DNA of 64,000 bases from Dimorphilus gyrociliatus (lineage: Eukaryota > Annelida > Polychaeta > Dinophilidae): contig CAJFCJ010000003.1 in assembly GCA_904063045.1 (NCBI GenBank), forward strand, positions 2,900,504 through 2,964,503, given 5' to 3'. The first letter of the stretch is position 1, and each line of letters begins with the position of its first letter. Shown here one piece after another: positions 1 through 13,318 of the stretch. Both the position numbers and the translations under genes were made by a program. The notes under the pieces were generated by a model. It saw nothing but the letters and a program-made list of their open reading frames with translations. It was not told the origin of the DNA and did no database searches.

Positions 1-1
1 A

Positions 2-2507
2 TCAAACAATTTTTGTGATAATGAAAGACATTGCTTTGATTCAAGTGATGAAAACTGCTATACAGGTAAATAAAAGAATTTTTCAAAAATAAGTACCAGT
101 TAGCCAAAAACTAATTTATTATTGAAATATATTAAGAATTAGATAGAACGTGCGGAATAAAGCAATATTCATGTTTCCAAAAGTGCATACGTGGAGAATA
201 CAAATGTGATTTTGTAACGCAGTGCGAATCCCTCACTGACGAATTAATGTGCTTTGATAATTCGTTTAGTATCTTGTTTTCAATGCATGTTCAGATTTGA
301 CTCTTTTATATTTAAGTGGAGATTTAGATCGTTGTGAAAATGATTTAAAAGATCACATCATAAGAAATTACTATGCGAGACATAAACATTTATCTAAAAA
401 TACTACTCAGTGTAGAGTTGAATACGATTCACTCAATCAAGCGTTAACGAAAGCAAATTATCCATTTGAAGAGTTATTAAATTGTACTAATGCTAAATGC
501 AAAATAGGTGATTATCAATGCAAAAATGTTAACTATTGCGTTCCTGTTCAATATGTTTGCGATAAAGTAGTTCATTGTTATTGGGGTGACGACGAAGAGG
601 ATTGCGGTGAAATAAATGAAAATCTAATACATCTCTAAAATATCATATTGCATTTTTTATAGAATATTTTACTCCAAAATACTTTTATAAATGTAGGAAA
701 AGCAATGTATTCTTAAATTTAAGCAAAATATGTGATAAGATAGTTAATTGCTTATTTGGTGACGATGAAATGATTTGTGATATAGAAGAAAATCACTTGT
801 CCAACTGTAAAGAATATTGCGATTGTTCTAAAATTTATGAATTATCCTGTTCATTGCAATCAAGAACCAATGATATCTTAACCATATCACCGTCCTATAA
901 ATTCGTTTCAATTATAGGAGTAAAAAAAGAAACAAATATTCAATTTGTAGATTCGAAATTACACACTTTCTTAAATATTTCGTATGGATTTCTTAAATCG
1001 ATAAGCTCTCTAGAATTTTCAAACTTGATTATAATGGATTTGCGATATAATGATATACAGTCATTAGATTATATACAACATTCACTATTCTTGAAGTTAC
1101 AATATTTGAATTTGAACGGTAATTTTAACTTGAAAATTTACAAAAAATCCTTATGGTTGCTACAAGAACTGCTATTTCTTGACATTTCGAATATAAAACA
1201 ACATTCTTTTACAAATTTAACATTTGCTAAATTAAAAAAGCTTAAAGAACTTAGAGTTATCAACTGTTCAATTAGAATAATTGGCAAAGAAATATTTCAT
1301 TCATTAACAAACATTGAAATTATTTATTTCAATAGATCTTTCTTTAATGTAAAATTAACAACGTCTCATTTAAAACGTTTAACAAATTTACAATTGATTT
1401 ATAGTGAATATAAGGATATTTGCTGTATTGTTGAAAATTATTTAGAATCAATAAAACACTGTTCTCCAAGTACTAATTCAAGAGAATGTCAATACTTTCT
1501 ACAAATCACTTCAACAAGAGTTATTTTATGGATAAATGGAATAGTGGGTCTAATTGGAAAATTTCTGTGGTTATACTTGGAAATTAAACTATGTTTTAAG
1601 AATAATATTGATGTTTTTTCATTTATATCAGTACTTTCTGATATGTTACTTAGTCTATATATAATATGTATTGTTTCTATTCATGAAATGTTTGGTTATA
1701 CATTTCATGAAAATAGAAAATATTGGATAAATACCTTTTATTTTATTGTTTTAAAAGTTATTTTTAGTTTTTATGTTTTAAATTCAAGTTTATTATTAGT
1801 ATTTACTGTTGGAAAAAGATATTACATCATTAGAACTAGAAAATTTTTCAGTAAAATCTCATTAAACATTTTCCATTGCGGTATTCTTATTATCAGTATT
1901 GTTTCCTCTTTAATACTCTGTTATTTTAAAGATGTACATAGTCTATTTCTTTTTGAAATAATATATTAATTAAAATATATTTTCTTTCAAAACCAGGAAA
2001 CTTATGATCATTCAATATTAGCTTTGTCAATCTTTGCAGTAAATCCATCTTTTATTATTAAAAGAGATGGATTTGTGATTTTCTTTAGCTGTTACTTTAC
2101 GATGGCTTTCATATTTACGTTAATAATTTTCTTATTAACTTTTCAAAGAATATCATATTCAAAAGATTTTGAAAAAGCAAAATCTACTTTCGAGCTTATT
2201 TTCACAATTTTCACAAACTTTTCAAGACATTTTTTTTGGATATTAATATTCATAATAAGTATAGCATACTGTAGAATTTTACACAATCTATAGATACGTA
2301 TATTTCCAATTGTTTTCCCTTATAGATGTTATATTGTATTATAATAATTCAAAATATGAACACTTTAAAATATATTTCGAAAATTGGGAGATTGTAATCA
2401 TATCGATATTAAATCTTGTTGATTTGATATTTCAATTAATAGCTAGATTAAAACAGAGGAATTTGGCAAAATTGGAGGAAAAGTTTGATAATATTTTTCA
2501 TAATTAA
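2..2507 (+). CDS. LDLa/LRR GPCR, relaxin-receptor-like (LGR type C), 5' end outside window
   Basis: The 3' part of a receptor; coding exons fit at 2-65, 143-268, 295-606, 663-1933, 1997-2270 and 2326-2507, giving 742 residues with all phases consistent. Three LDLa modules and the C-terminus of another carry the CDxxxxCxxxxDE-C pattern (for example CDNERHCFDSSDENC at the window edge). Leucine-rich repeats follow at about 780-1400, then a Cys-rich linker and seven hydrophobic segments from about 1510. The TM3 end reads KRYYI where rhodopsin-family receptors usually have E/DRY. TM7 has LNLVDLIFQ in place of NPxxY, so the coupling motifs are diverged. This domain order is known from relaxin receptors (RXFP/LGR7) and snail GRL101; the ligand cannot be inferred. 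The introns are 77, 26, 56, 63 and 55 nt. The 26-nt intron (269-294) is needed to bypass an in-frame stop and is suspiciously short, so a recent lesion is an alternative. Confidence 0.75.
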
Positions 2508-2652
2508 AAGCATTTTTATATTAAATTTTCGCTATTCGTTCTATTTTAGAGAGAAATTACACGAAAATATATTGTATGAAAACAGAAAATTAAGTTAATT
2601 ATATTATTATATTAAAATATCCCTAATTAAACCTAAAATTATTATTTTATAG

Positions 2653-2876
2653 CAAAATCTTTTGTAATGCAAGCTAATTTACATATTGGCTGCTACTGTC
2701 TGGATACTGATCAAAACTATTTATCATTTAAAGGAAAATATACAATAAGAGAATTTTTCTACATAATTCATAAAGCTTGTGAAAATTTACAATTTCTCCA
2801 TAACCTGCAATTTACGCTGAATGGAAATATAAAAAAATTTATATTAAGAAAATATAGAGGGGTATTAATACCTTAA
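2653..2876 (+). other. Open exon-like stretch, possible degenerate protein-kinase fragment
   Basis: An open frame follows a TTTTATAG acceptor and runs 74 codons to a TAA. It contains ACENLQFLHNLQF followed by NGNIKKFIL and RGVLI. That spacing loosely resembles the alpha-E, catalytic-loop and beta-7 segment of protein kinases (LxYLHxxxFVHRDLxxxNxLL), but the HRD-Asp is absent. No partner exons were found on either side. It may be chance, a relic of a kinase exon, or a 3' exon of an unrecognised gene. Low confidence. Confidence 0.2.
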
Positions 2877-5800
2877 TTATTGAATATTTCTGTAAATATA
2901 TCTTCAATTATTTTCTCCAATAAGCAATCAAGAATATATTTCTTTCGTGCATCTATAGTACAAATTTCTAAAAGAGAGGAAGATCAGCAATTTGATATAC
3001 TATGCTTTGGTACATATTTTAATACTTTGATTAAATAATAAACATATAAACATCACTTATGAGAATTTTCCATAAAACAATATTGTAAAAAAATTAAAAA
3101 GCTAAGCTAAGAGTTATATATTCGCCATTGCAATATGACAATTCCTCTTCCACCTAATGAAGTTGATGTATTTCAATATTAAAAAAATCCGTTGTTATAA
3201 CATAAATTAAATTTTAAAAATAATGATTTAATGATTTAATGTTACAATTTCTATAATGAAATATATTAGCAAGTAATTTCTCAAGAAGCCTTGATGATGC
3301 TTATTTAATCCTTTTGCGTTAAATAATTTAGATAATAGTAATGGTACTTATATGATGGAGTTTTCCAATATAAAAAATAAAGAGAATTTCTAATTTATTA
3401 ACTGTAATTGTTTTTCTTATTTCTATAAATATAATAAATTGTAGCCAGCAAAAATACTGCTGAACTCTTTAGCTCTGCAATATTATTTCATTGGTTGATT
3501 ATAGTAGAAAAAACAGGCTTTATTCAAATATAAAATACAGTATATTTAGACGTTTTTATTCCATCTCGTAATGAAATCAATTAAGGGATCTTTCTTACTA
3601 AATCTCATCGTTTACAATTTTTGTCATAAGGTGGCATTTAACGAATTTATCATTCTTTATCTTCTTTCAATTTTATTTATAATAGAAGAATCGAACCGGT
3701 AAAGCATCCGAATAAAAAAATACAGTTTTAAACAAATGAACATATAATATTTAAAAATCGTTTCTATTGCTCCACAATAATCGATGCATTTGATTTCTAA
3801 TATTAATAAACGTGCTCTTTTCTTTTTTTAAATTTATGAGGAAAGGAAGAGAATTAGGCCTTTCTATAAATCAATATTCTGAGACCATAATAGTTTTCGT
3901 TATTAACAAATCAAATATAAAGCAATACCTCGTTGATTAAATATTTATCTAGCTTAATCAAAGCTTCAGTTTCACCCCTGGGCCATATTGTAGAACCAAG
4001 GTTACTATTATAAAAACCAAGGTCGATACAATGTAAAAACCTCTTCTTTTCACTTTAATATTGATATTGTAGTTGTTTTTAAATCATTTTTAAACCCTAT
4101 ATATCTATTCAACTTGTTAATAAATTAACAGATGTCGTCAGGGGATCAAGATAATTTTTAGAAGTTCATCAATTAAATGCTCCTGCTATTGAAATTCGTT
4201 TCCACTTTAATCTTATATATCCTATTTAGTTTCCAATATGAATTTCTGCCAGCCCTGTATCCATCTATTATGATAATATTCTTTAATTATTTCATACATA
4301 TCTTTATACAGTAATAATATCTAATAGCATCATATTTTCCCTCTTTATCCAATTTTATTAATTAGGCTGCATTATTTACAAAATGTATGTATAGCATTGT
4401 TTTAAATAATTCTATTCTTCAAATATTAACGGTAAATTTAATGTTTTTTTGTCCAATATATATTCAATCCTACTAATCATATCATTTCATATATTTCCAA
4501 TGCATTACTAGCGGATTCAATACTTGTTTTTAATTGAATTGATCCTTTAAAAATCTAGTCGCCATTTAAGCTGAACGAATCGTTAAGAGTTTACAATTTT
4601 TGCTGTAGGCATAATGCTTACACATTGTCTACTTGCATTTGAATAATTAAAAACAAACGAATGTACATATTCTACAGTGTTGCATAACAAATTCAAAAGC
4701 TCTTCTGAAAAAAACCCTTTGATTTGTAATAGTATAAAAAAAACAACTCTTAGTATGCTTTCGTCATTAAAAAACGAAAATAAAATGGCGAAGCTAAATT
4801 GGCTCATTAAAGAAACAAACAAACAAACACATGCACGACGAGTTTTAACATCATTGTAACAATGAATAGAGGGCCTATTTTCCTAGGTTGAGAGAACTAG
4901 TTATATTTTGCAAAATTTACCTAGAAATGAGAATTGTACCATGTTCTGTTTTAATTTACAAGTGTATAATTTGTTCAAGGTTATCTACGTTTTACAGATA
5001 GAGTATAATTTTCTGACTAATATAAGTTGAGTACCGTTAGAGAGGAGATAATTTGTAAGAGGAAAAGAAAACGACATACTTCTAAGTATACCAAGAGAGC
5101 TACTACATGTAGTGAAGGTAGCATCATGGCGTTAAACTACATTTTGTATTCAATAGATAGAGAGGCCTAACTGTTGTTAGAAAGCTGTTGATAAAATCAA
5201 GATTTTTAAAGAGAACGTGGTTTGGAATTGCTTAGGAACTGAAACCTTGCAATAAGACGGATTCAATTACCAATACAATATGCAAATTACTGATATTTTC
5301 TAATTTAACGAATTTGTTAGTATTTCTCTATTTGAATTTCGGCGGGAATTTTCAATTGTCTTAAATTTACATTATAAAATGTGGTACAGGGAGCATTATA
5401 GTCTTATAATATGTACAGTATACTAGGGAATATGTCCTGTAACAATAGTAAATTATTAGAAATTAGTTGACATCATGCATGGTTTTAAAATGTAATGTGA
5501 GATAAGTTCTAGATAGAATTTAAACTTATTTATCTTTTGAAATTTTAGAGAATAGTGTGTCTTTTTTGCCTTATACAACAATATTCTTCATAAATATTGT
5601 AAATAGTTAATAAACAACATCAGTTTCTATTTAAAACTTAAATAAAGGTATCATTATTATTATACTACTGATTTTATACTTAATTTACCTTATTAAATAA
5701 ATTAAATCATGAAGAAATAATAATTGCATAACTTGTATTTCTGAAATTTAGGTCAAAATGTTATAAATAATTATTAATATAAGAATTTTTTATAAGTAAA

Positions 5801-7775
5801 TTAATATTACAGAAGAAGTATAAAAAATAGAAAGAATGGAAATGAGTATATATATACAAAATTGTAGGTTATTAAAGCCTAATGAGAGAGAGGGGGAGGG
5901 GGGAGAGAGAGAGAATTTTTAAAATAGTGTAACTAGCTTTGATTATTAACAATAAATTATAAATGTATGTTTTCAATGTTAAAGTATTGCTTCGTATATA
6001 TTTTTTTTTATATATTTCTTATATAAAACATCCCTAATCTTCTCCTACTATTAATTTAGTATTATTATAACCAACTCCTATAGTGTAACTTTATACTAGC
6101 TATAATATTAGCTATATATTTATACACTGTATATCTGTATCTAATATATATATTGTATATATATGAAGTTATTAAAACGCTATTACAATATTCTTGTTTT
6201 TATTTAAGCTGTAAAACAATTTTATGAAGAAAGGGTCTATGATGTAAATAAAGCGTAAAAAAATCTGACCCAAGGCAGACTTGCTTTAGTGAAGGATTAT
6301 TATGCAAACGCATTCCTTTTCGAAACTTATGAAATGCATTAATTTTCTCCTTTCTCCTTCCTGTTTCTATCTGTTTTAAAAGTACTTTTTATAAATCTTT
6401 TTCGAAAGTAAACGCTTACTTTCTCTAAGTGTGAAATGGAATTCAATTGAAGTTAATATTATAAATTATGAGAGACTCCTTGATGAATAATTAGTAAGAG
6501 ATTTCAGACGAATTAAGAGGATTATTAGAGAATAGACAATTATTTATTATAAAGTGAAAAAGATAAAGATTATTAAAAATAGAACAAATATCTAATGAAT
6601 TGAGCTTTTGCTGATTTCATTTCGTATATTAATAAAGCTTTATATTTTATTCTGTTCTAAATGCCCTCTACAGCATATTTTATAAACTAAAGTCGAGAGA
6701 TAAACAAAAAAAAAGTTTTTGAAGTAAAGGTTTCTCGAAATAAATGACTGAGTTTATTGTATAAGAATACTTTCCTATGCTAAAGAGATACACTATAAAA
6801 ACGTTTGAATTTCTACAAATAGCTCGCAAAAATTCATATATGAAGGATAAAAAATAAAAGTATACTCGAACCATAATTAAATTTAGCCTCTCTCAGCCTA
6901 TGTTCTTTTAGTTTCATAGTCAGATCATATATGACGAACTAAGTAAAGCTAAGAATAGAAGACAAATACTCTTAACAATGCAAAAAGGTTACTTTTATCT
7001 TTTGGTAAACTCTGTATCAAGTCGATTAGCATCTAATTCAAAAAAGAAAGCATTAGATTGAAATAGTTATAAAACGAACTGTTAAAATGTCCAAACCAGT
7101 ATAGAAATAGCAAATTAATAAGCATGCATTTTATTTGAATGAGTAATTAAGAATGTTTTTCACTGCGTTTACTCGTATAAGTGATGCTAAAAATATAATC
7201 AGGTGTAACATGCAGCACCAGTCTGCAATAAATTCGCAGACAATACACATAACTAAGTGCAGTCGCCGACTCAGTCTTATCTAATAAAAGCTGTTGATCG
7301 ACATTCTTGCCTTAATTGCAGTTTGATTTATGCGACTGCAACACGGCAGTGTTTTTTATTCATCTGTATGCGTGAGTACACTATGATATTAGTATTCTTT
7401 TCTTTTGGATATACAATTTGCGTTATTTGATGAATACCTTTTCATAAGAGAAATATTGCAGTTCTCTCAAGGGTGAACAGTAGAAGTTGACTTTACAGTT
7501 AAATTTTTTTTATTTATTATTGTTTTGTAGTTTATCAATTGTAGGAGAATTCCTCTATATTTGTGATACTAATATAAAATAAAGTTGGACTATAACCCCT
7601 ATATAAATAAAGAACTGAAAGAACTGTTAAAGAGTTTTCACACTGTATGGATATGACTTTGTGTTAATTCTGAATAAATATAATAATAGAATACTAATTC
7701 GGTTCGTATCCTACTTTCTCTCTTTCTTCTTTCCCTATCTCTTCCAATCCGTTCATAGACAGAGTATCTCTCTCA

Positions 7776-7819
<44 letters not shown>

Positions 7820-9127
7820 CTTTTACAACCTAAAGAGCTATGAGGGATTAGAGATAATTTTTCAAGTTAACATGATTATTAACTTCTTATCATTAGCAAA
7901 ATAAGATAAAAAAAATCAAAGAAATAAATTTACTTGCTAAACTATTTTTATACAAAATAGATTCATTTCTAACCAAAAGATATTTTCCATTCGATGGAAA
8001 ATATCATTTATTTTATGTCAACTATATCTGAACTGCATATTATAATAGAAATGCGTTCATGCATGTGCGTATATGCATAGGTGCATACATAAATACACAC
8101 ACACACACACATACACAATACACATAGTGCATAATACATAGAATATAAGAAGTATTCAAAATAAACATTCTATTGGTACTATCTAAGAGCTGAATAAGAA
8201 CCAATTTTCTTTAGATAAATAGACAAGTTTTTTCCTATTGTTTGTTGTCTTCATATTTGTTTAAAAATTATCAATAAATATATTTATAAAGATAAAATTA
8301 ACACCTCTATGATCCGCTTCTCCAACAGCCACGTCACGATATCATAAATGATTAATAAGAAATAATATGATTACCTTGCTAAAAGCTTTGTGAAAATTAT
8401 TGAGGAAGGTCTAAATGTTAAAGATCCTGAATATCTGCATTTTGTATATTTAATAGATGCAATATTCATATGAATATAAATTATATAGCGATATTATAAA
8501 TATGTTCCAAATATTGATTAGATGTTTTAGAACCATAATTACAAGATTTTAATTATATACTTCTGTATTTAGCATCCTTTCAAGAAAGGTGTCTTATTTT
8601 CGATTTCAGCATTTCTATTACTTTCTATAATTACTTGATTACAAGTTTTTTTGGGGAATTCTCCTATCCATTTCCAAAACATCTTTAAACGAATGCGTAA
8701 AAAATTGTTTTGCCACTTTATTGCCAATCCTCTAATACTTATTTACCAAACCGTCATATTCCCTTTTGCATTTTTCTCTTGTCACATTTTCCTCTTTCTT
8801 GTCTTCCTTCTGTTGTAGTTTTTCATTATTTTTTTAATGCATAAAGTATTCAATATTGTGTAAGGAAGAAAGTCAATATCTTTTTCAATCTCGTTAGAGA
8901 GGTTGAATAGAGTAATTTTGTTAAGAAAAAATAAGAATAAAAGCGAAAAAGAGCAATGTCAAAGTCAAGGAAGTAAATCAATAAATATTATATACAGCTA
9001 TGCATGTACACAACCATAAAATTTACCTATGCAAGAAGCGCATTGCCTAGAGACGCTGTTATTATTGATTTCCATCCAGCTAGCCATAGCCAGAAAAATA
9101 AATTATAACTATTAATTTATCTACAGA
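2877..9127. other. 6.2-kb AT-rich gap, no gene recognised
   Basis: No open frame longer than about 80 codons has domain sense or flanking splice sites. The gap holds a G/A-rich run (5883-5914), a (CT)n run (7768-7814), a short (AC)n run (8096-8110) and many ATATA tracts. A CAGATGTCGTCAGGGG segment at about 4131 is a weak CTCF-like core. Untranslated exons of the gene starting at 9128 could lie here, because a splice acceptor ends at 9126. Confidence 0.5.
7768..7814. repeat. (CT)n microsatellite
   Basis: Near-pure CT dinucleotides with a few TTTC interruptions; the pyrimidine strand is the plus strand. Confidence 0.9.
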
Positions 9128-10932
9128 ATGTCTATGAAAAAGTTACTAAGAAGAACTGATTCTATTACAATCCGTTTGGATACAAACGAAAAGAGACGCC
9201 AAAGTATACCTCCAGTAAGTATTTGTGAAAAACCAGAAAAGCCATCAGTGGCATCTGGGTCCTGCCCAAATTTGAATGAGCGGGAGCAAGTTAATAAAAC
9301 GGCAATAAGGCATTCGATTTCTTCTGATGCAAGATTACAATATAAATCAATATCCTCTGGACAGAGAGGACAAAACTTATTACAAGTTCCTGATTTATTT
9401 ACAACTAGTCATGAACATTCTCAAAATATGAAAAAACCTTTAGGAAAATCTTTATCGGATTCTCCAATATTGAAAATTTCAATGAGATCATCTGAATTCC
9501 GAGATGATAGTGGACTAGGTAGGCCATTAATATTGCCTGTCCTCCGAGATCAATTATATATTGGGAATAGAGAAGCAGCTTTAAACGAAGGAATGCTCTG
9601 TAAATTTCAAATTTCCTGCCTAGTCGATTTGACAAACGAACAAGTTCCACCTTTCTCTAATATTCCGTGCCCATGCGGGGCTGATAAACATCCAAGAGCC
9701 GCTTTGAGATTAAACATAGACTTTAAACATCATCAAGAAATGCTAGAGAATTTAGAAAAAATTAACAAATTTATTAAAGGAATTTAGAATGAAAAAGTTT
9801 ATTATTTATTATTGTCACTATGTACAAGTCAACATATTTATAAAGATATATATATACAGTATATACAGTACATATGTACATATGTATATATAGAACAGAT
9901 ACCTTAATTAGCTATTTAAATTTAGACGCAGAAGCGATATATTTGTATATATATATATTAGATATATACACTCATATACATATATTTATAGCCATAATCC
10001 TTTGAAATGAACAAAAATAGCATAAGTCTTTTAATAGAAGAACAGTATAAAAAAGTACTGGTTTCATAAAGCAAGAAGAGAAAAGGAAAGAAGAAAAGAA
10101 ATGATTCATTACTTAAATTGTATTTATTAAGATGAAAATAATATTTGAAATATTATTTTTACGATTAAATTAAGAAAAAACAGGACTTTATTCTAGTTAA
10201 AGGAAAAATAAAGCTTAAATTATACTTTCAATATGCAAGCTGTTGAAATTTGATAGAAAGTTAAATACGCTGTACTTGTCGTTATTCTGATTAAATTACG
10301 CTTTATTTGCGGCTTTATTATCAACATAGGATTAATTCGTAACTAGATGTTCTCTTTTTATAATTTGTATCTGCTAGGTATATAAACTATATTTTTTATA
10401 GTCTTAATATGTAAACTAGATTTACTATACATAGTAGAAAAGTATGCAATAAATTAACTTCATGGATGATTCGTTTACCGTACAAGCCAGAGAGACTAGT
10501 ATACAGTAGATAGTATAAGGCGTAGGGTCCGTGGGTACATAAACTCGTCTAATATTCTCTATTTTAACCTTTTTTTTGTTATATTCATCTAAACAAGTGA
10601 AAGAAAATATAATAGGTGATTATTCACTCTAAATTCCTTTAAAAGGTGGTCTTAAAAATACTAAAAAGATTTTAGTCTACTGCAAAGATGGTTCACCTTT
10701 ATCAACATTGGCGATATTAGAATTTCTTATGTGTGATAGAAATATCAATTTAAGGAAGGCCTATACTCAAATGTTAGGAGGAGCTTCATCTCTTATGGTG
10801 CCTGTTAATGGACAATTACAAAATATATTACAAAACTTGGAAAAAAGATTAGTGGATAAAGATAAACAGTCTTGCTGTTTCGATCAACAAGAACCTTCAT
10901 TTACTTTACCAAAGCATGCCTGGGTGGATTAA
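9128..10932 (+). CDS. Dual-specificity phosphatase-like protein, predicted pseudophosphatase
   Basis: Two exons, 9128-9779 and 10646-10932, give 312 residues. Residues 1-130 are a Ser-rich disordered leader. From about 133 the DSP fold is recognisable (LYIGNREAALNEGML, then SCLVDLTNE). The signature loop is VYCKDGSPLS: the nucleophile Cys230 is present, but position 236 of the CX5R motif is Leu in place of Arg. By family knowledge it should therefore bind without efficient hydrolysis, as STYX-type pseudophosphatases do. The frame join FIKG-GLKNTKK needs an intron starting GA at 9780 (AAAG/GAATTT) and ending AAAG at 10645. Without this splice the protein stops at 9787, before the active site. 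A splice acceptor (CTACAG) ends 2 nt before the ATG, suggesting a 5'-UTR intron or trans-splicing. A recent pseudogene is the alternative. Confidence 0.65.
9780..10645 (+). other. Apparent GA-AG intron in the DUSP-like gene
   Basis: The region between the two halves of the DSP domain opens with GAATTT directly after AAAG and closes with TTTAAAAG. Removing exactly 9780-10645 restores the frame (split GGT glycine) and the expected domain order. A single T-to-A change from GTAATT would produce this. No GT lies near enough to serve as the donor before the in-frame stop. Confidence 0.5.
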
Positions 10933-11879
10933 AATGACTAATAAAATTTGCTGCATGCTTCGGTGTCTGTACTGTCTTTATGCAATGTTATCTTTATAAA
11001 GAATCAATTAGCAGTATTTATTTGAACTCTCTAAATCATATATAGATACGTATATACGTATATACTGCATATATATACGTATACACTGCATATATATATG
11101 TACGACATATTTAATTACAAGCATAATTAATAAATATCAAACATTCTATACATCTCGTCTTGTTACAAATTTTTAACCTAAAACAGCAGATGTCGCCACG
11201 TGAACAGACACATAAAATATAAGAAAATATTTACGGATACAACAAGCCAAAGATTGAAACAAATCTTTCGGTTTGTATATTAAAAATATAAAGATAATAG
11301 AAATAATATTGACGCTTATACATAAACCTATAAGCAAACTAAGCATGATAAGAATAAAAGTTTGCTAATTAAGTGTCTAGAAACATTTTGTTTTTACCAA
11401 AATAGTTATAGTGTTAGACCACCCACCTTGAAATTATATAAATCAATGTATCTAAATAGTAGAGAGTTAAGCAAATCGCTGATAAAGACTAAAAGATTAT
11501 TTCTAGATCATGCTAATTCTTTTTCTCTTGAATATATTTAATATAATATATGTATTAAACAAATTAGATATTAAATAGCATATGGCGTAAACTCTGTCTG
11601 TACAATAAATGTGAATCTGTTTTAGAACAAAAATGATCTAATATTTTAACTCAATTGTTCATACTTAATCTCAATTTCAAGTGGCTAAACCTTCTTTATT
11701 AAGTACAGAACAAAGTGTTTGATCAAGTATTTAAGGAGAATAAGATTCCCCCAGAAAATATATAAAGATTAATTGAGATTTTTACCTTTATGGCCCCATT
11801 TTTAGATATTTTATATGTGTTGTTTAATATAAAATTGGTAGGAAATTTTATGATTATATAAAAGCATTTTATTATTCAT

Positions 11880-11917
11880 ATATATACTGTATATATATAT
11901 ATATATATATATATATC
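11880..11917. repeat. (TA)n with CTGTATATA lead-in
   Basis: ATATATACTGTATATA followed by an uninterrupted TA run. The same lead-in recurs at other (TA)n tracts in the window. Confidence 0.85.
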
Positions 11918-12659
11918 AACTGTTCTCCTAATTTCTCTTTTTCTGTATTTTCCATCATTATAATGTTTATTTAATACAGAAGGAAAAATATAAAGTAAAA
12001 AAAGAACATCATTCCTAATTTAGAACGCGTTTAGTAAAAAAATTTCTCATATAACACCTATATAACAAAATCAAGGCCGTTTAGTCAAAAGTACCCACAG
12101 ATGGAGTCGTGATCGAAAAATATATTACTGCATGATTAATAAACACCATTTAAATACCATAAAGAGATAAAGAGTTTATGACCAAAGAGAATCGTTCGTA
12201 CAATAGATTTCGAATTGTACAAACAATACGAACATTTAACGATTTATTAGAAAGTAGAACACAATGAAAAACCTTCAAAATTTACGACTAAGATAATTAA
12301 ATTATCATAAAATGTGAAATAAATATATATCTTACTTTTTCTTTTCATTTTCAGATTTTGATTTCTATTTAAAGCGAAAAAAGTTCTAAGTTTCATTCTC
12401 AATTATTCACTTCTTATAGTACTATTCTTTTCCCTTTATTTCCTTTTAATTATAAAGTTTAAACCTTCCCTATCCATGTCTTTATACCTTTTAATATATC
12501 ATCCAAATTGTTTACCACTTGTTTACCCATGAGATGGCGCCTATTTAATTTTTTTTACTAGATTACTTTGTCAAGCGAAAATTTCATTGCACTAATTATA
12601 TTCTTTTATATCTTATTTAACGACTGCGGCACGAAAAGAAAATTTCTTTGGTTTGCTTA

Positions 12660-12950
12660 TTTTTCCTAAAAGATGAAATAGAAGAGATAGAGAGAAAAAA
12701 ATAAGACTTGAGAGAACGAACACGAAAAAGCAAAATGGATACAAGAGAGATCATGAGAAAGAAAAAATTGGGAGGGAGACAGAGAGAGAGAAAGAGAGAA
12801 AGAAAGAAAGATATGTAGAGATATAAAATGAAAATGAGATCTCGAAAAAGAAAGAGGAGGCAGAGGGAAAGATAGAAAGATTGGTTGGTGATATAAAGAA
12901 AAGGTGAGAGAGAGAAAAAGGAATAGAAAGCACGAGAAAGAAAAAAAGAA

Positions 12951-12989
<39 letters not shown>

Positions 12990-13025
12990 AGGCAAAAGTG
13001 TAAAAAAGAGATGATAGAAAGAAAA
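12660..13025. repeat. Purine-rich (GA/GAAA)n tract, about 360 bp
   Basis: Almost entirely A and G on the plus strand, ending with a pure (GA)n run at 12953-12987. It sits immediately upstream of the SLC6 coding start. Such polypurine tracts can form triplexes or bind GAGA-type factors. Any open frames on the minus strand here are Ser/Leu-Phe low complexity and are not genes. Confidence 0.85.
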
Positions 13026-13318
13026 ACGAAAAAAATTGGGTTATAGAAAATTTTTGATGATCGAGGAGAATTTAACTCTTTGACGGTTCAAAACCTTTGA
13101 CATTGAAATTTGAAACCCCAATCGATTAGTGAATTACCGAATACAAATCGGACAACACAAAAAATTAGTATCCTATCCTGTAACGGAGATTGAATATAGG
13201 CGGCGCTGTTTACCTAGGCGCCGTTGACAAACTTAATACGGTTTTGGTCAGCAAACAAACAATTACAAACCTCTGTTGCCTTTACTTTATTGAACATGAA
13301 ATAGAGAAGGTAGAAAGG

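Larger units (their letters stand above)
10933..13318. other. 2.4-kb noncoding interval upstream of the SLC6 gene
   Basis: AT-rich DNA with a (TA)n tract preceded by TATATACTGTATATA (11880-11917), a CTCF-like CCATGAGATGGCGCC at 12527-12541, and a long purine-only tract from about 12660 to 13025. Sequence from about 13060 to 13318 is more balanced in composition and probably holds the promoter and 5' UTR of the transporter. No TATA element could be picked out of the AT-rich background. Confidence 0.5.

Noticed and set aside
12666-12995. Open frame of 109 codons, Ser/Leu/Phe-rich, minus strand
   Set aside because: Pure translation of the (GA)n tract in the opposite strand; no splice sites, no domain.
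13190-13318. Upstream in-frame extension of the SLC6 first exon
   Set aside because: It has no ATG before 13319, and the residues do not resemble SLC6 N-termini, so 13319 was kept as the start.
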